From: Chaenocephalus aceratus
Taxonomy: Eukaryota > Chordata > Actinopteri > Perciformes > Channichthyidae
NCBI GenBank assembly: GCA_023974075.1
Contig: CM043793.1
Coordinates: forward strand, 6,915,628 to 6,979,627
Direction of reading: 5' to 3'
Length of the DNA stretch: 64,000 nt
Part shown: piece after piece, positions 43,721 through 53,566 of the stretch
How the letters are laid out: the number at the start of each line of letters is the position of its first letter
How positions within the stretch are numbered: position 1 is the first letter of the stretch
Notes under the pieces: generated by a model
The model's input: only the letters and a program-made list of their open reading frames with translations
Databases searched by the model: none
What the model was told of the DNA's origin: nothing
Made by a program: the position numbers and the translations under genes

Positions 43721-45251
43721 TGTCGCTGCCTGATCCACACCCGGAAACCTGATTTTGTTCTGCGCACATGAACAAATCCAGCTACTTCAAATCAGCGCAA
43801 ATCAGTTTCATTTTTAATTGAAATACGGTTTCGACAACAACATCCCGAGACGGCTTTCAGAAATAAACTAAAGAATGAATTGAAACGGGCGCAAATAAAT
43901 ACAGGAATAACATATCAAAACTGACAAGAAGTTAAAATATAAGATACATTGACAAAATAACATATCGAACTGAGAGCATGATGGACGAAAAACAAACAAA
44001 GAAAAATAAATATTAAATAAATTGTCTTAAAAAATCTTAAATCCAATAATGTGTTTAGGGAAGCTTGAATTATAATCACTTTATCTTGATAAGTGAAACA
44101 TATCTTTAGAAATAAATATTGATAAAATATGTTTAGGGTACATTTTAAACCACGACCAAAACCTAGTGGTCCACTTAAATTGGATTAAAAAAAAATGTAT
44201 CTTAGGTTGAAATGTATACATTATATTATATTTGATTTTTCTCTTTATTCAAGCAATGCATTTGACCAGATTGTATTTGTTAAAGAAGGCTGAAATTAGC
44301 TCCCCATTTTAGACATGCTTTAACAACACAAGTAAAATGCATTTATTTAATAAGGAAACATTTCTATCTTCATAACAACTCAAACCAAAGATAACATTAT
44401 TTGTATTTAAATCCCCCAAAACTGCTATACATTGCTTGTACATGCGTCAGTCAGTATAATGGGTAGTAGCTGTATTTGCGCTGAACAAACCCGGTATCCG
44501 GTACAGGTTGAGTGACATGGACAGAATCAAACCTGGCAACCCAATTTCAGAATGCTTTGTGCAGCCACTGTCAGTTAATAAATAGCTCCAACTTTAACTG
44601 CTGCTAAAACCATAATAATACCTTTTTAGATTTCTACTTTCTACTATCCACTCAGCTTTCGGTTACACCTGACCTCTGAGGGAAATGTGAGAAAACACAT
44701 ATCGAGTTTCACTTCGAAATTCTTTCTGAATACTCCCATCTTTGACTTAACTCCAAAAACGGTGTTTCATCTCTCTGAATGTTTTTGTTTCTCGCTGCCT
44801 GGAAGAGTTCACATCCATCAGCTGTTCACATAAACACAGAAAAGCGATGTACTTCTCCTTTCTTTTTTTTTTATTCTGTCTTATTTTTTATGTTGGCTTT
44901 CAGGCCTAAACTATTGTTATCAAGGATGTTGGGCTCGACTGTTTCTCAAAGCTACAATCAGCAGTTTTATTTTGACCATTTTAGTTTGCGGGCGCTCCCA
45001 CACAGTCTGAAAACAACTCCTCGCTTACATGAAAGTTCTCTTGGAGCTTTATGAACATACTGTGAATGTAAATCTGCTTCTTTTTTTAAACTAAAGAAAC
45101 CTCTTACATTTGAATAATTGTACAGAAAATGGTGGAGAAATACACAGGCTAAAACATAACAATTAACTCCGCTGAAACCATCTGCAGCACAATGAATGGT
45201 CTTTTTTAAAGAGGACATATTATGTTCATGTTCAGGTTCCTATTAGTATGT
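43721..45251. other. Intergenic DNA, nothing recognised
   Basis: AT-rich. 45195-45235 (AAAGAGGACATATTATG) is the start of a common fish MITE. Confidence 0.4.
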
Positions 45252-46206
45252 AGTAGTGTTGCACGGTGTACCGATACTTGAAAGGTACCGCGATACCCTG
45301 CCGTTAAAAACGGTACGATTCCTCCGTTTCATTAGTATCAGTACTTTAAGAATGACGGGGAAAAGTACTCCGGTGAGAAAGCGCCGTTTTAATAAGAGCC
45401 GTGTGTGTTCAGCGCTCTGCTTCCACTCCCTGCACTGCAGCCGTGCCTGCAGTCCCTCCCCTCTCAAGCACGCTCTAAGTCCCTCCCCTCTCTCGTGCAC
45501 GCGGCCACGCGCTAGCTGCCAGAGCATGGGAGAAAACGAGAAGCATGGCTGCAAGTGGGAGTGCAGCTGCCGCTGCGCCTCGGCTTGTTGACAAAAAAGA
45601 CGCCAGAAGCGAAATTTGGAAGTATTTGAGCTATATCTCTGACAGTGAGGGCAAGCCTACGGACACCACAAGGCCTGTCTGTGAGACATGTTTTAGATCC
45701 CTGCAAACCAAGGGAGCCAACACATCAAACTTGGCTAAGCACCTCGCCGACCGGAATCCAGAGCTGTTTAAAGAATTTAAAGACAGACAGGTTAGCGAAT
45801 GTGATAGATAACATAATTACATCATGCTCAAGCCATGCCCTCAAATCTAAGTCAAACAAGTGTAATTTATTTTGTGACAAACGAACGTTTTCGTAGTTTG
45901 ACGAGGCAATTAATGGCAATGATAACTGTCTAATATGGCTATCTTTTTAGCTAACTTACCAATGTGGCTAACATCTGCAATATACATTTTGTCAATAATT
46001 ATTTATATTACTGTATTAACATGTTAATATAATATAAAAAAAATTATATTTTAGAAAAGAAAAAAGTTGTTTGAGATGATGCTTAATTTTATTTAATACG
46101 AATTCTTGTCATTTATTTTGTTTATTGTTCTCTTTGTTTAAAAGTTTGTGTTATGGTTCTGGTGTGAAATAAAGCACAATAATTACATTTAAGACTGTTT
46201 CCCTTT
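45252..46206 (+). mobile_element. hAT element fragment with BED finger exon, cut by the tRNA array
   Basis: Begins AGTGTTGCACGGTGTACCG, a hAT-type end. Carries the BED-finger ORF at 45545-45811. No matching right end: the sequence runs into a broken tRNA at 46207. Confidence 0.65.
45545..45811 (+). CDS. BED-type zinc finger, N-terminus of a hAT transposase (ZBED-like)
   Basis: 88 codons. An Ala/Ser-rich start, then EIWKYLSYI, RPVCETC (CxxC), TKGANTSNLAKHLADRNPE. This is the BED pattern of ZBED/hAT proteins, but the last zinc ligand, usually His in the HL..xHP motif, reads Asn. The exon is followed by a stop; the RNase-H-like core is missing. A truncated transposase exon is the likeliest reading, and host function is not indicated. 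Confidence 0.65.
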   Translation: MAASGSAAAAAPRLVDKKDARSEIWKYLSYISDSEGKPTDTTRPVCETCFRSLQTKGANTSNLAKHLADRNPELFKEFKDRQVSECDR

Positions 46207-46252
46207 TAGAATGAAGATCTAAAGGTCCCTGGTTTGATCCCTTTTTTCGGCA
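46207..46252 (+). pseudogene. Truncated tRNA-Phe (3' half)
   Basis: Starts inside the anticodon stem (TAGAATGAAGATCT) with no acceptor or D arm. The 3' T stem is degraded (CCCTTTTTTCGGCA). Marks the left edge of the array against the hAT fragment. Confidence 0.9.
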
Positions 46253-46571
46253 GAATGTACATTTCTTTGGTGGACAACTTGCTCAATGGTTGAACATGAT
46301 GACTCCAAGGTTGTGAGCAAATATCTAAATGCCCCTTGTTTGACTTGGGTAGCAGGTATCTTACTAAAGTGGAGAAGTTGCTCAATGGATATGCTTGTTG
46401 ACGCGTAGTTTGCAAATGTGGACAACATTTGTTATAGCTGCTGACTTAAGGCAGTGAAGTTGTGTGGCATCTACTGTTGTGGACTATTTAAAAGTTAGTT
46501 GTACTTTCTGAGAAGTCTGTCATACCCTGCATATGTTGCTTAGTTTTACGTTTTATTAAACCAAAAGTTGT

Positions 46572-46602
46572 GCCAAAATAGCTCAGTTGGGAGAGCGTTA
46601 GG

Positions 46603-46637
<35 letters not shown>

Positions 46638-46644
46638 TTCGGCA
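46572..46644 (+). tRNA. tRNA-Phe (GAA), copy 1, variant
   Basis: 73 bp, anticodon loop CTGAAGA. G4 to A leaves an A-C mismatch in the acceptor stem; two changes in the anticodon stem (TTAGG/TCTGA) keep it paired only through G-U. B box GGTTCGATCC intact. Possibly weak. Confidence 0.85.
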
Positions 46645-46960
46645 GAATGTAGATTCCTTTGGTGGACAACTTGCTCAATGGTTGAACATGATGACTCCCA
46701 TGTTGTGATCAAATATCTAAATGCCCCTTGTTTGACTTGGGTAGCAGGTATCTTACGAAAGAGGAGAAGTTGCTCAATGGATATGCTTGTTGACGCGTCG
46801 TTTGCAAATGTGGACAACATTTGTTATAGCTGCTGACTTAAGGCAGTGAAGTTGTGTGGCATCTACTGTTGTAGACTATTTAAACGTTAGTTGTACTTTC
46901 TCAGAAGTCATACCCTGCATATGTTGCTTAGTTTTACGTTTGTATTAAACCAAAAGTTGT

Positions 46961-47033
46961 GCCGAAATAGCTCAGTTGGGAGAGCGTTAGACTGAAGATC
47001 TAAAGGTCCCTGGTTCGATCCCTGGTTTCGGCA
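46961..47033 (+). tRNA. tRNA-Phe (GAA), copy 2, array consensus
   Basis: All stems pair except position 51-63 (T-T). A box TAGCTCAGTTGG, B box GGTTCGATCC. No intron, CCA not encoded. Identical to copies 7 and 8. Differs from the human tRNA-Phe-GAA I recall only at base 63. The downstream spacer has TTTCTATGG instead of TTTCTTTGG. Confidence 0.95.
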
Positions 47034-47353
47034 GAAAGTAGATTTCTATGGTTGACAACTTGCTCAATGGTTGAACATGATGACTCCAAGGTTGTGAGCA
47101 AATATCTAAATGCCCCTTGTTTGACTTGGGTAGCAGGTATCTTACTAAAGAGGAGAAGTTGCTCAATGGTTATGCTTGTTGACTCGTAGTTTGCGAATTT
47201 GGACAACATTTGTTATAGCTGCTGACTTAAGGGAGTGAAGTTGTGTGGTATCTACTGTTGTAGACTATTTAAACGTTAGTTGTACTTTCTCAGAAGTCTA
47301 TCATACCCTGCATATATTACTTAGTTTTACATTTGTATTAAACCAAAAGTTGT

Positions 47354-47426
47354 GCCGAAATAGCTCAGTTGGGAGAGCGTTAGACTGAAGATCTAAAGGT
47401 CCCTGGTTTGATCCCTGGTTTCGGCA
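47354..47426 (+). tRNA. tRNA-Phe (GAA), copy 3, B-box variant
   Basis: As consensus but C56 to T in the T loop (GGTTTGATCC). C56 is nearly invariant and pairs with G19, and it is part of the TFIIIC B box, so promoter strength and folding should suffer. Confidence 0.85.
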
Positions 47427-47525
47427 GAATGTAGATTTCTTTGGTGGACAACATGCTCAATGGTTGAACATGATGACTCCAAGGTTGTGAGCAAATATCT
47501 AAATGCCCCTTGTTTGACTTGGATA

Positions 47526-48921
47526 TAGGGCTGGGCGATTTTTTCGGTTTTCACGATTAATTTGCATTTTTACTTTCCTACGGTTTGTGAAATGGCTGAA
47601 CTGAAAAATCGCGATTTTAAAACATTTCTAGACTCTGCAGATTTGTTTTGCTTTAAGGGACTCCGTAGTAGCTTACTCTCTCACTTTCCAGAACGCGCAC
47701 AAAACTCAGCCACATTGCCTGTGACTCCCCGATCTGCTGTTGTTATGCTGTGTTCGTTGTTGAGCATAACAGAGGACTCAGACATGGTAGATTACATATA
47801 TAACTAAACACGCCTTTTCTCCTCCTTATCTCTTTCATGACTTTTCATTTAATATGGTTTTGAACTCTGTAATCAATACTCAAGACAGGAAAAACTTCAC
47901 GGCTGGTTTCATTTCTGGTAGTTCCGGTTGTTGTCTCATGCTACCCACGTCTGTAAACAAACGTATTCAAATAAACTGTACCTTCATTTAATATTCAGCA
48001 ATAATAATATCTCGACGTCTATACAGTAGTTGTAGTGTTGAAATCAGTAGGTTTCGGTGTGCAACACTCCGTGTTATATCGCTACTAAATTCACCTCTAT
48101 AGTAAATGGTATATTAGCCACATGCTAAATGATAACCGGAGATGAAGGATTTTCAGAATAAAAGCTTAACAACTGCGCACGAGAACTTCTGGTTTTTCAG
48201 TATAAAACAGCATTTAAACTGACGGTATGTTTAAGGTACTTTATGCCATCAAAAACATTGATTTTAATTTATAACACTGCGCATGTGCAGAGCTGCAGAT
48301 CGGGTAGTCACATAGCCTACTACAATCACATTCACCGCTTCACCGACAGATGTACCATAAAAATGTCCACGAACACAGATGAAGAACTCATTCCTAAAAA
48401 AGGTGCTACTTCAGTTGTATGGAAGTGGTTCGGGTACAAGCGGTCATACATAGAACAAACAACTGTTCTGTGTAAGGTCTGTAGAAAGACAACTTCCTAG
48501 AAAGTTAAAGGGATGTTATTTTGTTTGAGGGTATTTTTTTATTATTCATTTCATTAACATTATTTATTATTTGTTGCATTTCATTTTACAAGTTTTTTCA
48601 GGGATGGCCTACAAGAGATTTTTTTTTCAGTTTGATTTAAAAAAAATCTTTGCACATTAATGACAGCCAAGTGCCGTGGTGCTGTTTTTATTTTATTTTT
48701 TTTATTCTTGAACAACTGATTTGTTCACATAGGCCTAGACTACTTGGTAATCTCATTTATTTTTATTGTGTTAATAAAGAAAATATGTATTTAAATTTTG
48801 CCTTGGTTTGATTTGTTTAGAAAAAAACAGAAAAAATCGAGGTTTAAATCGTAAATTGTCTATTAGTTAGAAGAAAAAAAAAAATCGAGATTTTATTTTT
48901 AGGCCAAATCGCCCAGCCCTA
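47526..48921. mobile_element. hAT-derived element in the array, copy 1 (target duplication CTTGGATA)
   Basis: Ends TAGGGCTGGGCGAT and ATCGCCCAGCCCTA, perfect inverted repeats. 8-bp duplication CTTGGATA at 47518-47525 and 48922-48929. 1396 bp. Carries a BED-finger N-terminus but no transposase core. Confidence 0.96.
48363..48500 (+). pseudogene. Truncated BED finger (ZBED1-like N-terminus), copy 1
   Basis: 45 codons from ATG: DEELIPKKGATSVVWKWFG, then QTTVLCKVCRKT and a TAG. It stops right after the CxxC half of the zinc site, so the His ligands are missing. Confidence 0.75.
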
Positions 48922-49146
48922 CTTGGATAGCAGGTATCTTACTAAAGAGGAGAAGTTGCTCAATGGATATGCTTGTTGACGCGTAGTTTGCAAATGTGGA
49001 CAACATTTGTTATAGCTGCTGACTTAAGGCAGTGAAGTTGTGTGGCATCTACTGTTGTAGACTATTTAAACATTAGTTGTACTTTCTCAGAAGTCATACC
49101 CTGCATATGTTGCTTAGTTTTACATTTGTATTAAACCAAAAGTTTT

Positions 49147-49219
49147 GCCGAAATAGCTTAGTTGGGAGAGCGTTAGACTGAAGATCTAAAGGTCCCTGGT
49201 TCGATCCCTGGTTTCGGCA
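49147..49219 (+). tRNA. tRNA-Phe (GAA), copy 4
   Basis: As consensus but C13 to T (GCTTAGTTGG), giving a T-G wobble in the D stem and one change in the A box. B box intact. Confidence 0.88.
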
Positions 49220-49539
49220 GAATGTAGATTTCTTTGGTGGACAACATGCTCAATGGTTGAACATGATGACTCTAAGGTTGTGAGCAAATATCTAAATGCC
49301 CCTTGTTTGACTTGGGTAGCAGGTATCTTACTAAAGTGGAGAAGTTGCTCAATGGATATGCTTGTTGACGCGTAGTTTGCAAATGTGGACAACATTTGTT
49401 ATAGCTGCTGACTTAAGGCAGTGAAGTTGTGTGGCATCTACTGTTGTAGACTATTTAAACGTTAGTTGTACTTTCTGAGAAGTCTGTCATACCCTGCATA
49501 TGTTGCTTAGTTTTACGTTTGTATTAAACCAAAAGTTGT

Positions 49540-49612
49540 GCCGAAATAGCTCAGTTGGGAGAGCGTTAGACTGAAGATCTGAAGGTCCCTGGTTTGATCC
49601 CTGGTTTCGGCA
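49540..49612 (+). tRNA. tRNA-Phe (GAA), copy 5, variant
   Basis: Anticodon stem TCTGA, T loop TTTGATC (C56 to T). The 3' flank is CACAACG instead of CAGAATG; the flank and the TCTGA change are shared only with copy 9, three units after the duplicated hAT element. Confidence 0.85.
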
Positions 49613-49927
49613 CAACGTAGATTTCTTTGGTGGACAACTTGCTCAATGGTTGAACATGATGACTCTAAGGTTGTGAGCAAATATCTAAATGCCCCTTGTT
49701 TGACTTGGTTATCTTACTAAAGAGGAGAAGTTGCTCAATGGTTATGCTTGTTGACTCGTAGTTTGCGAATTTGGACAACATTTGTTATAGCTGCTGACTT
49801 AAGGCAGTGAAGTTGTGTGGCATCTACTGTTGTGGACTATTTAAACGTTAGTTGTACTTTCTCAGACGTCTGTCATACCCTGCATATATTACTTAGTTTT
49901 ACGTTTTTGTATTAAACTGAAAGTTGT

Positions 49928-50000
49928 GCCGAAATAGCTCAGTTGGGAGAGCGTTAGACTGGAGATCAAAAGGTCCCTGGATCGATCCCTGGTTTCGGCA
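49928..50000 (+). tRNA. tRNA-Phe body with anticodon GGA (Ser-type), copy 6
   Basis: The anticodon loop reads CTGGAGA, so positions 34-36 are GGA, which pairs with serine codons UCC/UCU. The anticodon stem has an A-A mismatch (TCAAA) and T54 is A (GGATCGATCC). The T54 change is shared with copy 10, which keeps GAA. More likely a decaying copy than a functional recoding tRNA. Confidence 0.8.
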
Positions 50001-50320
50001 GAATGTAGATTTCTTTGGTGGACAACTTGCTCAATGGTTGAACATGATGACTCTAAGGTTGTGAGCAAATATCTAAATGCCCCTTGTTTGACTTGGGTAG
50101 CAGTTATCTTACTAAAGTGGAGAAGTTGCGCAATGGATATGCTTGTTGATTCGTAGTTTGCGAATTTGGACAACATTTGTTATAGCTGCTGACTTAAGGC
50201 AGTGAAGTTGTGTGGCATCTACTGTTGTAGACTATTTAAACGTTAGTTGTACTTTCTCAGAAGTCTGTCATACCCTGCATATATTACTTAGTTTTACGTT
50301 TGTATTAAAGCAAAAGTTGT

Positions 50321-50393
50321 GCCGAAATAGCTCAGTTGGGAGAGCGTTAGACTGAAGATCTAAAGGTCCCTGGTTCGATCCCTGGTTTCGGCA
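50321..50393 (+). tRNA. tRNA-Phe (GAA), copy 7, array consensus
   Basis: Identical to copies 2 and 8. Lies just upstream of the second hAT-derived element. Confidence 0.95.
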
Positions 50394-50492
50394 GAATGTA
50401 GATTTCTTTGGTGGACAACATGCTCAATGGTTGAACATGATGACTCCAAGGTTGTGAGCAAATATCTAAATGCCCCTTGTTTGACTTGGATA

Positions 50493-51889
50493 TAGGGCTG
50501 GGCGATTTTTTCGGTTTTCACGATTAATTTGCATTTTTACTTTCCTACGGTTTGTGAAATGGCTGAACCGAAAAATCGCGATTTTAAAACATTTCTAGAC
50601 TCTGCAGATTTGTTTTGCTTTAAGGGACTCCGTAGTAGCTTACTCTCTCACTTTCCAGAACGCGCACAAAACTCAGCCACATTGCCTGTGACTCCCCGAT
50701 CTGCTGTTGTTATGCTGTGTTCGTTGTTGAGCATAACAGAGGACTCAGACATGGTAGATTACATATATAACTAAACACGCCTTTTCTCCTCCTTATCTCT
50801 TTCATGACTTTTCATTTAATATGGTTTTGAACTCTGTAATCAATACTCAAGACAGGAAAAACTTCACGGCTGGTTTCATTTCTGGTAGTTCCGGTTGTTG
50901 TCTCATGCTACCCACGTCTGTAAACAAACGTATTCAAATAAACTGTACCTTCATTTAATATTCAGCAATAATAATATCTCGACGTCTATACAGTAGTTGT
51001 AGTGTTGAAATCAGTAGGTTTCGGTGTGCAACACTCCGTGTTATATCGCTACTAAATTCACCTCTATAGTAAATGGTATATTAGCCACATGCTAAATGAT
51101 AACCGGAGATGAAGGATTTTCAGAATAAAAGCTTAACAACTGCGCACGAGAACTTCTGGTTTTTCAGTATAAAACAGCATTTAAACTGACTGGTATGTTT
51201 AAGGTACTTTATGCCATCAAAAACATTGATTTTAATTTATAACACTGCGCATGTGCAGAGCTGCAGATCGGGTAGTCACATAGCCTACTACAATCACATT
51301 CACCGCTTCACCGACAGATGTACCATAACAATGTCCACGAACACAGATGAAGAACTCATTCCTAAAAAAGGTGCTACTTCAGTTGTATGGAAGTGGTTCG
51401 GGTACAAGCGGTCATACATAGAACAAACAACTGTTCTGTGTAAGGTCTGTAGAAAGACAACTTCCTAGAAAGTTAAAGGGATGTTATTTTGTTTGAGGGT
51501 ATTTTTTTATTATTCATTTCATTATCATTATTTATTATTTGTTGTATTTCATTTTACAAGTTTTTTCAGGGATGGCCTACAAGAGATTTTTTTTTCAGTT
51601 TGATTTAAAAAAAATCTTTGCACATTAATGACAGCCAAGTGCCGTGGTGTTGTTTTTATTTTATTTTTTTTATTCTTGAACAACTGATTTGTTCACATAG
51701 GCCTAGACTACTTGGTAATCTCATTTATTTTTATTGTGTTAATAAAGAAAATATGTATTTAAATTTTGCCTTGGTTTGATTTGTTTAGAAAAAAACAGAA
51801 AAAATCGAGGTTTAAATCGTAAATTGTCTATTAGTTAGAAGAAAAAAAAAAATCGAGATTTTATTTTTAGGCCAAATCGCCCAGCCCTA
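50493..51889. mobile_element. hAT-derived element in the array, copy 2 (same target duplication)
   Basis: Same ends and the same CTTGGATA duplication (50485-50492 and 51890-51897) at the same point of the unit as copy 1. By eye I count about six differences in 1397 bp. It arose by duplication of the block, not by a second insertion. Confidence 0.96.
51331..51468 (+). pseudogene. Truncated BED finger (ZBED1-like N-terminus), copy 2
   Basis: Same 45 codons as at 48363, with the base change AAAATG to ACAATG just before the start. Confidence 0.75.
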
Positions 51890-52118
51890 CTTGGATAGCA
51901 GGTATCTTACTAAAGAGGAGAAGTTGCTCAATGGATATGCTTGTTGATGCGTAGTTTGCAAATGTGGACAACATTTGTTATAGCTGCTGACTTAAGGCAG
52001 TGAAGTTGTGTGGCATCTACTGTTGTAGACTATTTAAACGTTAGTTGTACTTTCTCAGAAGTCTGTCATACCCTGCATATATTACTTAGTTTTACGTTTG
52101 TATTAAACCAAAAGTTGT

Positions 52119-52191
52119 GCCGAAATAGCTCAGTTGGGAGAGCGTTAGACTGAAGATCTAAAGGTCCCTGGTTCGATCCCTGGTTTCGGCA
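52119..52191 (+). tRNA. tRNA-Phe (GAA), copy 8, array consensus
   Basis: Identical to copies 2 and 7. Positional partner of copy 4 in the higher-order repeat but without its C13 change. Confidence 0.95.
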
Positions 52192-52603
52192 GAATGTTGA
52201 TTTCTTTGGTGGACAACTTGCTCAATGGTTGAACATGATGACTCTAAGGTTGTGAGCAAATATCTAAATGCCCCTTGTTTGACTTGGTTATCTTACTAAA
52301 GAGGAGAAGTTGCTCAATGGTTGAACATGATGACTACCAGGTTGTGAGAAAATATCTAAATGCCCCTTGTTTGACTTGGGTAGCAGGTATCTTACTAAAG
52401 AGGAGAAGTTGCTCAATGGATATGCTTGTTGACTCGTAGTTTGCGAATTTGGACAACATTTGTTATAGCTGCTGACTTAAGGCAGTGAAGTTGTGTGGCA
52501 TCTACTGTTGTGGACTATTTAAACGTTAGTTGTACTTTCTCAGACGTCTGTCATACCCTGCATATATTACTTAGTTTTACGTTTGTATTAAACCACAAGT
52601 TGT

Positions 52604-52676
52604 GCCGAAATAGCTCAGTTGGGAGAGCGTTAGACTGAATATCTGAAGGTCCCTGGTTCGATCCCTGGTTTCGGCA
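52604..52676 (+). tRNA. tRNA-Phe (GAA), copy 9, position 37 changed
   Basis: Anticodon loop CTGAATA: G37, the wybutosine precursor in tRNA-Phe, is T. Anticodon stem TCTGA and 3' flank CACAACG shared with copy 5. B box intact. Confidence 0.87.
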
Positions 52677-52989
52677 CAACGCAGATTTCTTTGGTGGACA
52701 ACTTGCTCAATGGTTGAACATGATGACTCTAAGGTTGTGAGCAAATATCTAAATGCCCCTTGTTTGACTTGGTTATCTTACTAAAGAGGAGAAGTTGCTC
52801 AATGGTTATGCTTGTTGACTCGTAGTTTGCGAATTTGGACAACATTTGTTATAGCTGCTGACTTAAGGCAGTGAAGTTGTGTGGCATCTACTGTTGTGGA
52901 CTATTTAAACGTTAGTTGTACTTTCTCAGACGTCTGTCATACCCTGCATATATTACTTAGTTTTACGTTTGTATTAAACCACAAGTTGT

Positions 52990-53062
52990 GCCGAAATAGC
53001 TCAGTTGGGAGAGCGTTAGACTGAAGATCTAAAGGTCCCTGGATCGATCCCTGGTTTCGGCA
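52990..53062 (+). tRNA. tRNA-Phe (GAA), copy 10, T54 changed
   Basis: Consensus except GGATCGATCC in the T arm (T54 to A), shared with copy 6. Confidence 0.87.
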
Positions 53063-53382
53063 GAATGTAGATTTCTTTGGTGGACAACATGCTCAATGGT
53101 TGAACATGATGACTACCAGGTTGTGAGAAAATATCTAAATGCCCCTTGTTTGACTTGGGTAGCAGGTATCTTACTAAAGAGGAGAAGTTGCTCAATGGAT
53201 ATGCTTGTTGATTCGTAGTTTGCGAATTTGGACAACATTTGTTATAGCTGCTGACTTAAGGCAGTGAAGTTGTGTGGCATCTACTGTTGTAGACTATTTA
53301 AACGTTAGTTGTACTTTCTCAGAAGTCTGTCATACCCTGCATATATTACTTAGTTTTACGTTTGTATTAAACCAAAAGTTTT

Positions 53383-53455
53383 GCCAAAATCGCTCAGTTG
53401 GGAGAGCGTTAGACTGAAGATCTAAAGGTCCCTGGTTCGATCCCTGGTTGCGGCA
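53383..53455 (+). tRNA. tRNA-Phe (GAA), copy 11, degraded
   Basis: G4 to A, A9 to C, and T to G at position 68, leaving two mismatches in the acceptor stem (GCCAAAA/TTGCGGC). Likely a pseudogene at the right edge of the array. Confidence 0.8.
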
Positions 53456-53566
53456 GAACGTAGATTTGTATGGTTGACAACTTGTTCAATGGTTGAACAT
53501 GATGACTCCCAGGTTATGAGCAAATATCTAAATGCGGCTTGTTAAATTGGATAGCAGGGATTGGTT

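Larger units (their letters stand above)
46207..53566 (+). repeat. Tandem tRNA-Phe array, about 390-bp units, with a 3-kb higher-order repeat
   Basis: Eleven complete 73-bp tRNA genes and one 5'-truncated copy, all on the + strand, each followed by the same spacer (GTAGATTTCTTTGGTGGACA...TTAAACCAAAAGTTGT). Normal start-to-start spacing is 386-393 bp. Two intervals are about 1.4 kb longer because of a hAT-derived insertion, and one is about 92 bp longer (52315-52406, partial spacer duplication). Private variants repeat every fourth unit (see the tRNA entries), so units 3-6 and 7-10 are copies of one block. Confidence 0.97.

Noticed and set aside
47562..47807. 81-codon frame inside the hAT copies (again at 50529-50774)
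   Set aside because: Begins in the element's terminal repeat, has no domain, and is present only because the element was duplicated.
46219..50176. Repeated minus-strand frames of about 69 codons ending in TRDL across the tRNA array
   Set aside because: Antisense of tRNA T arms plus spacer. They recur only because the units are copies of each other, with no sign of a protein.
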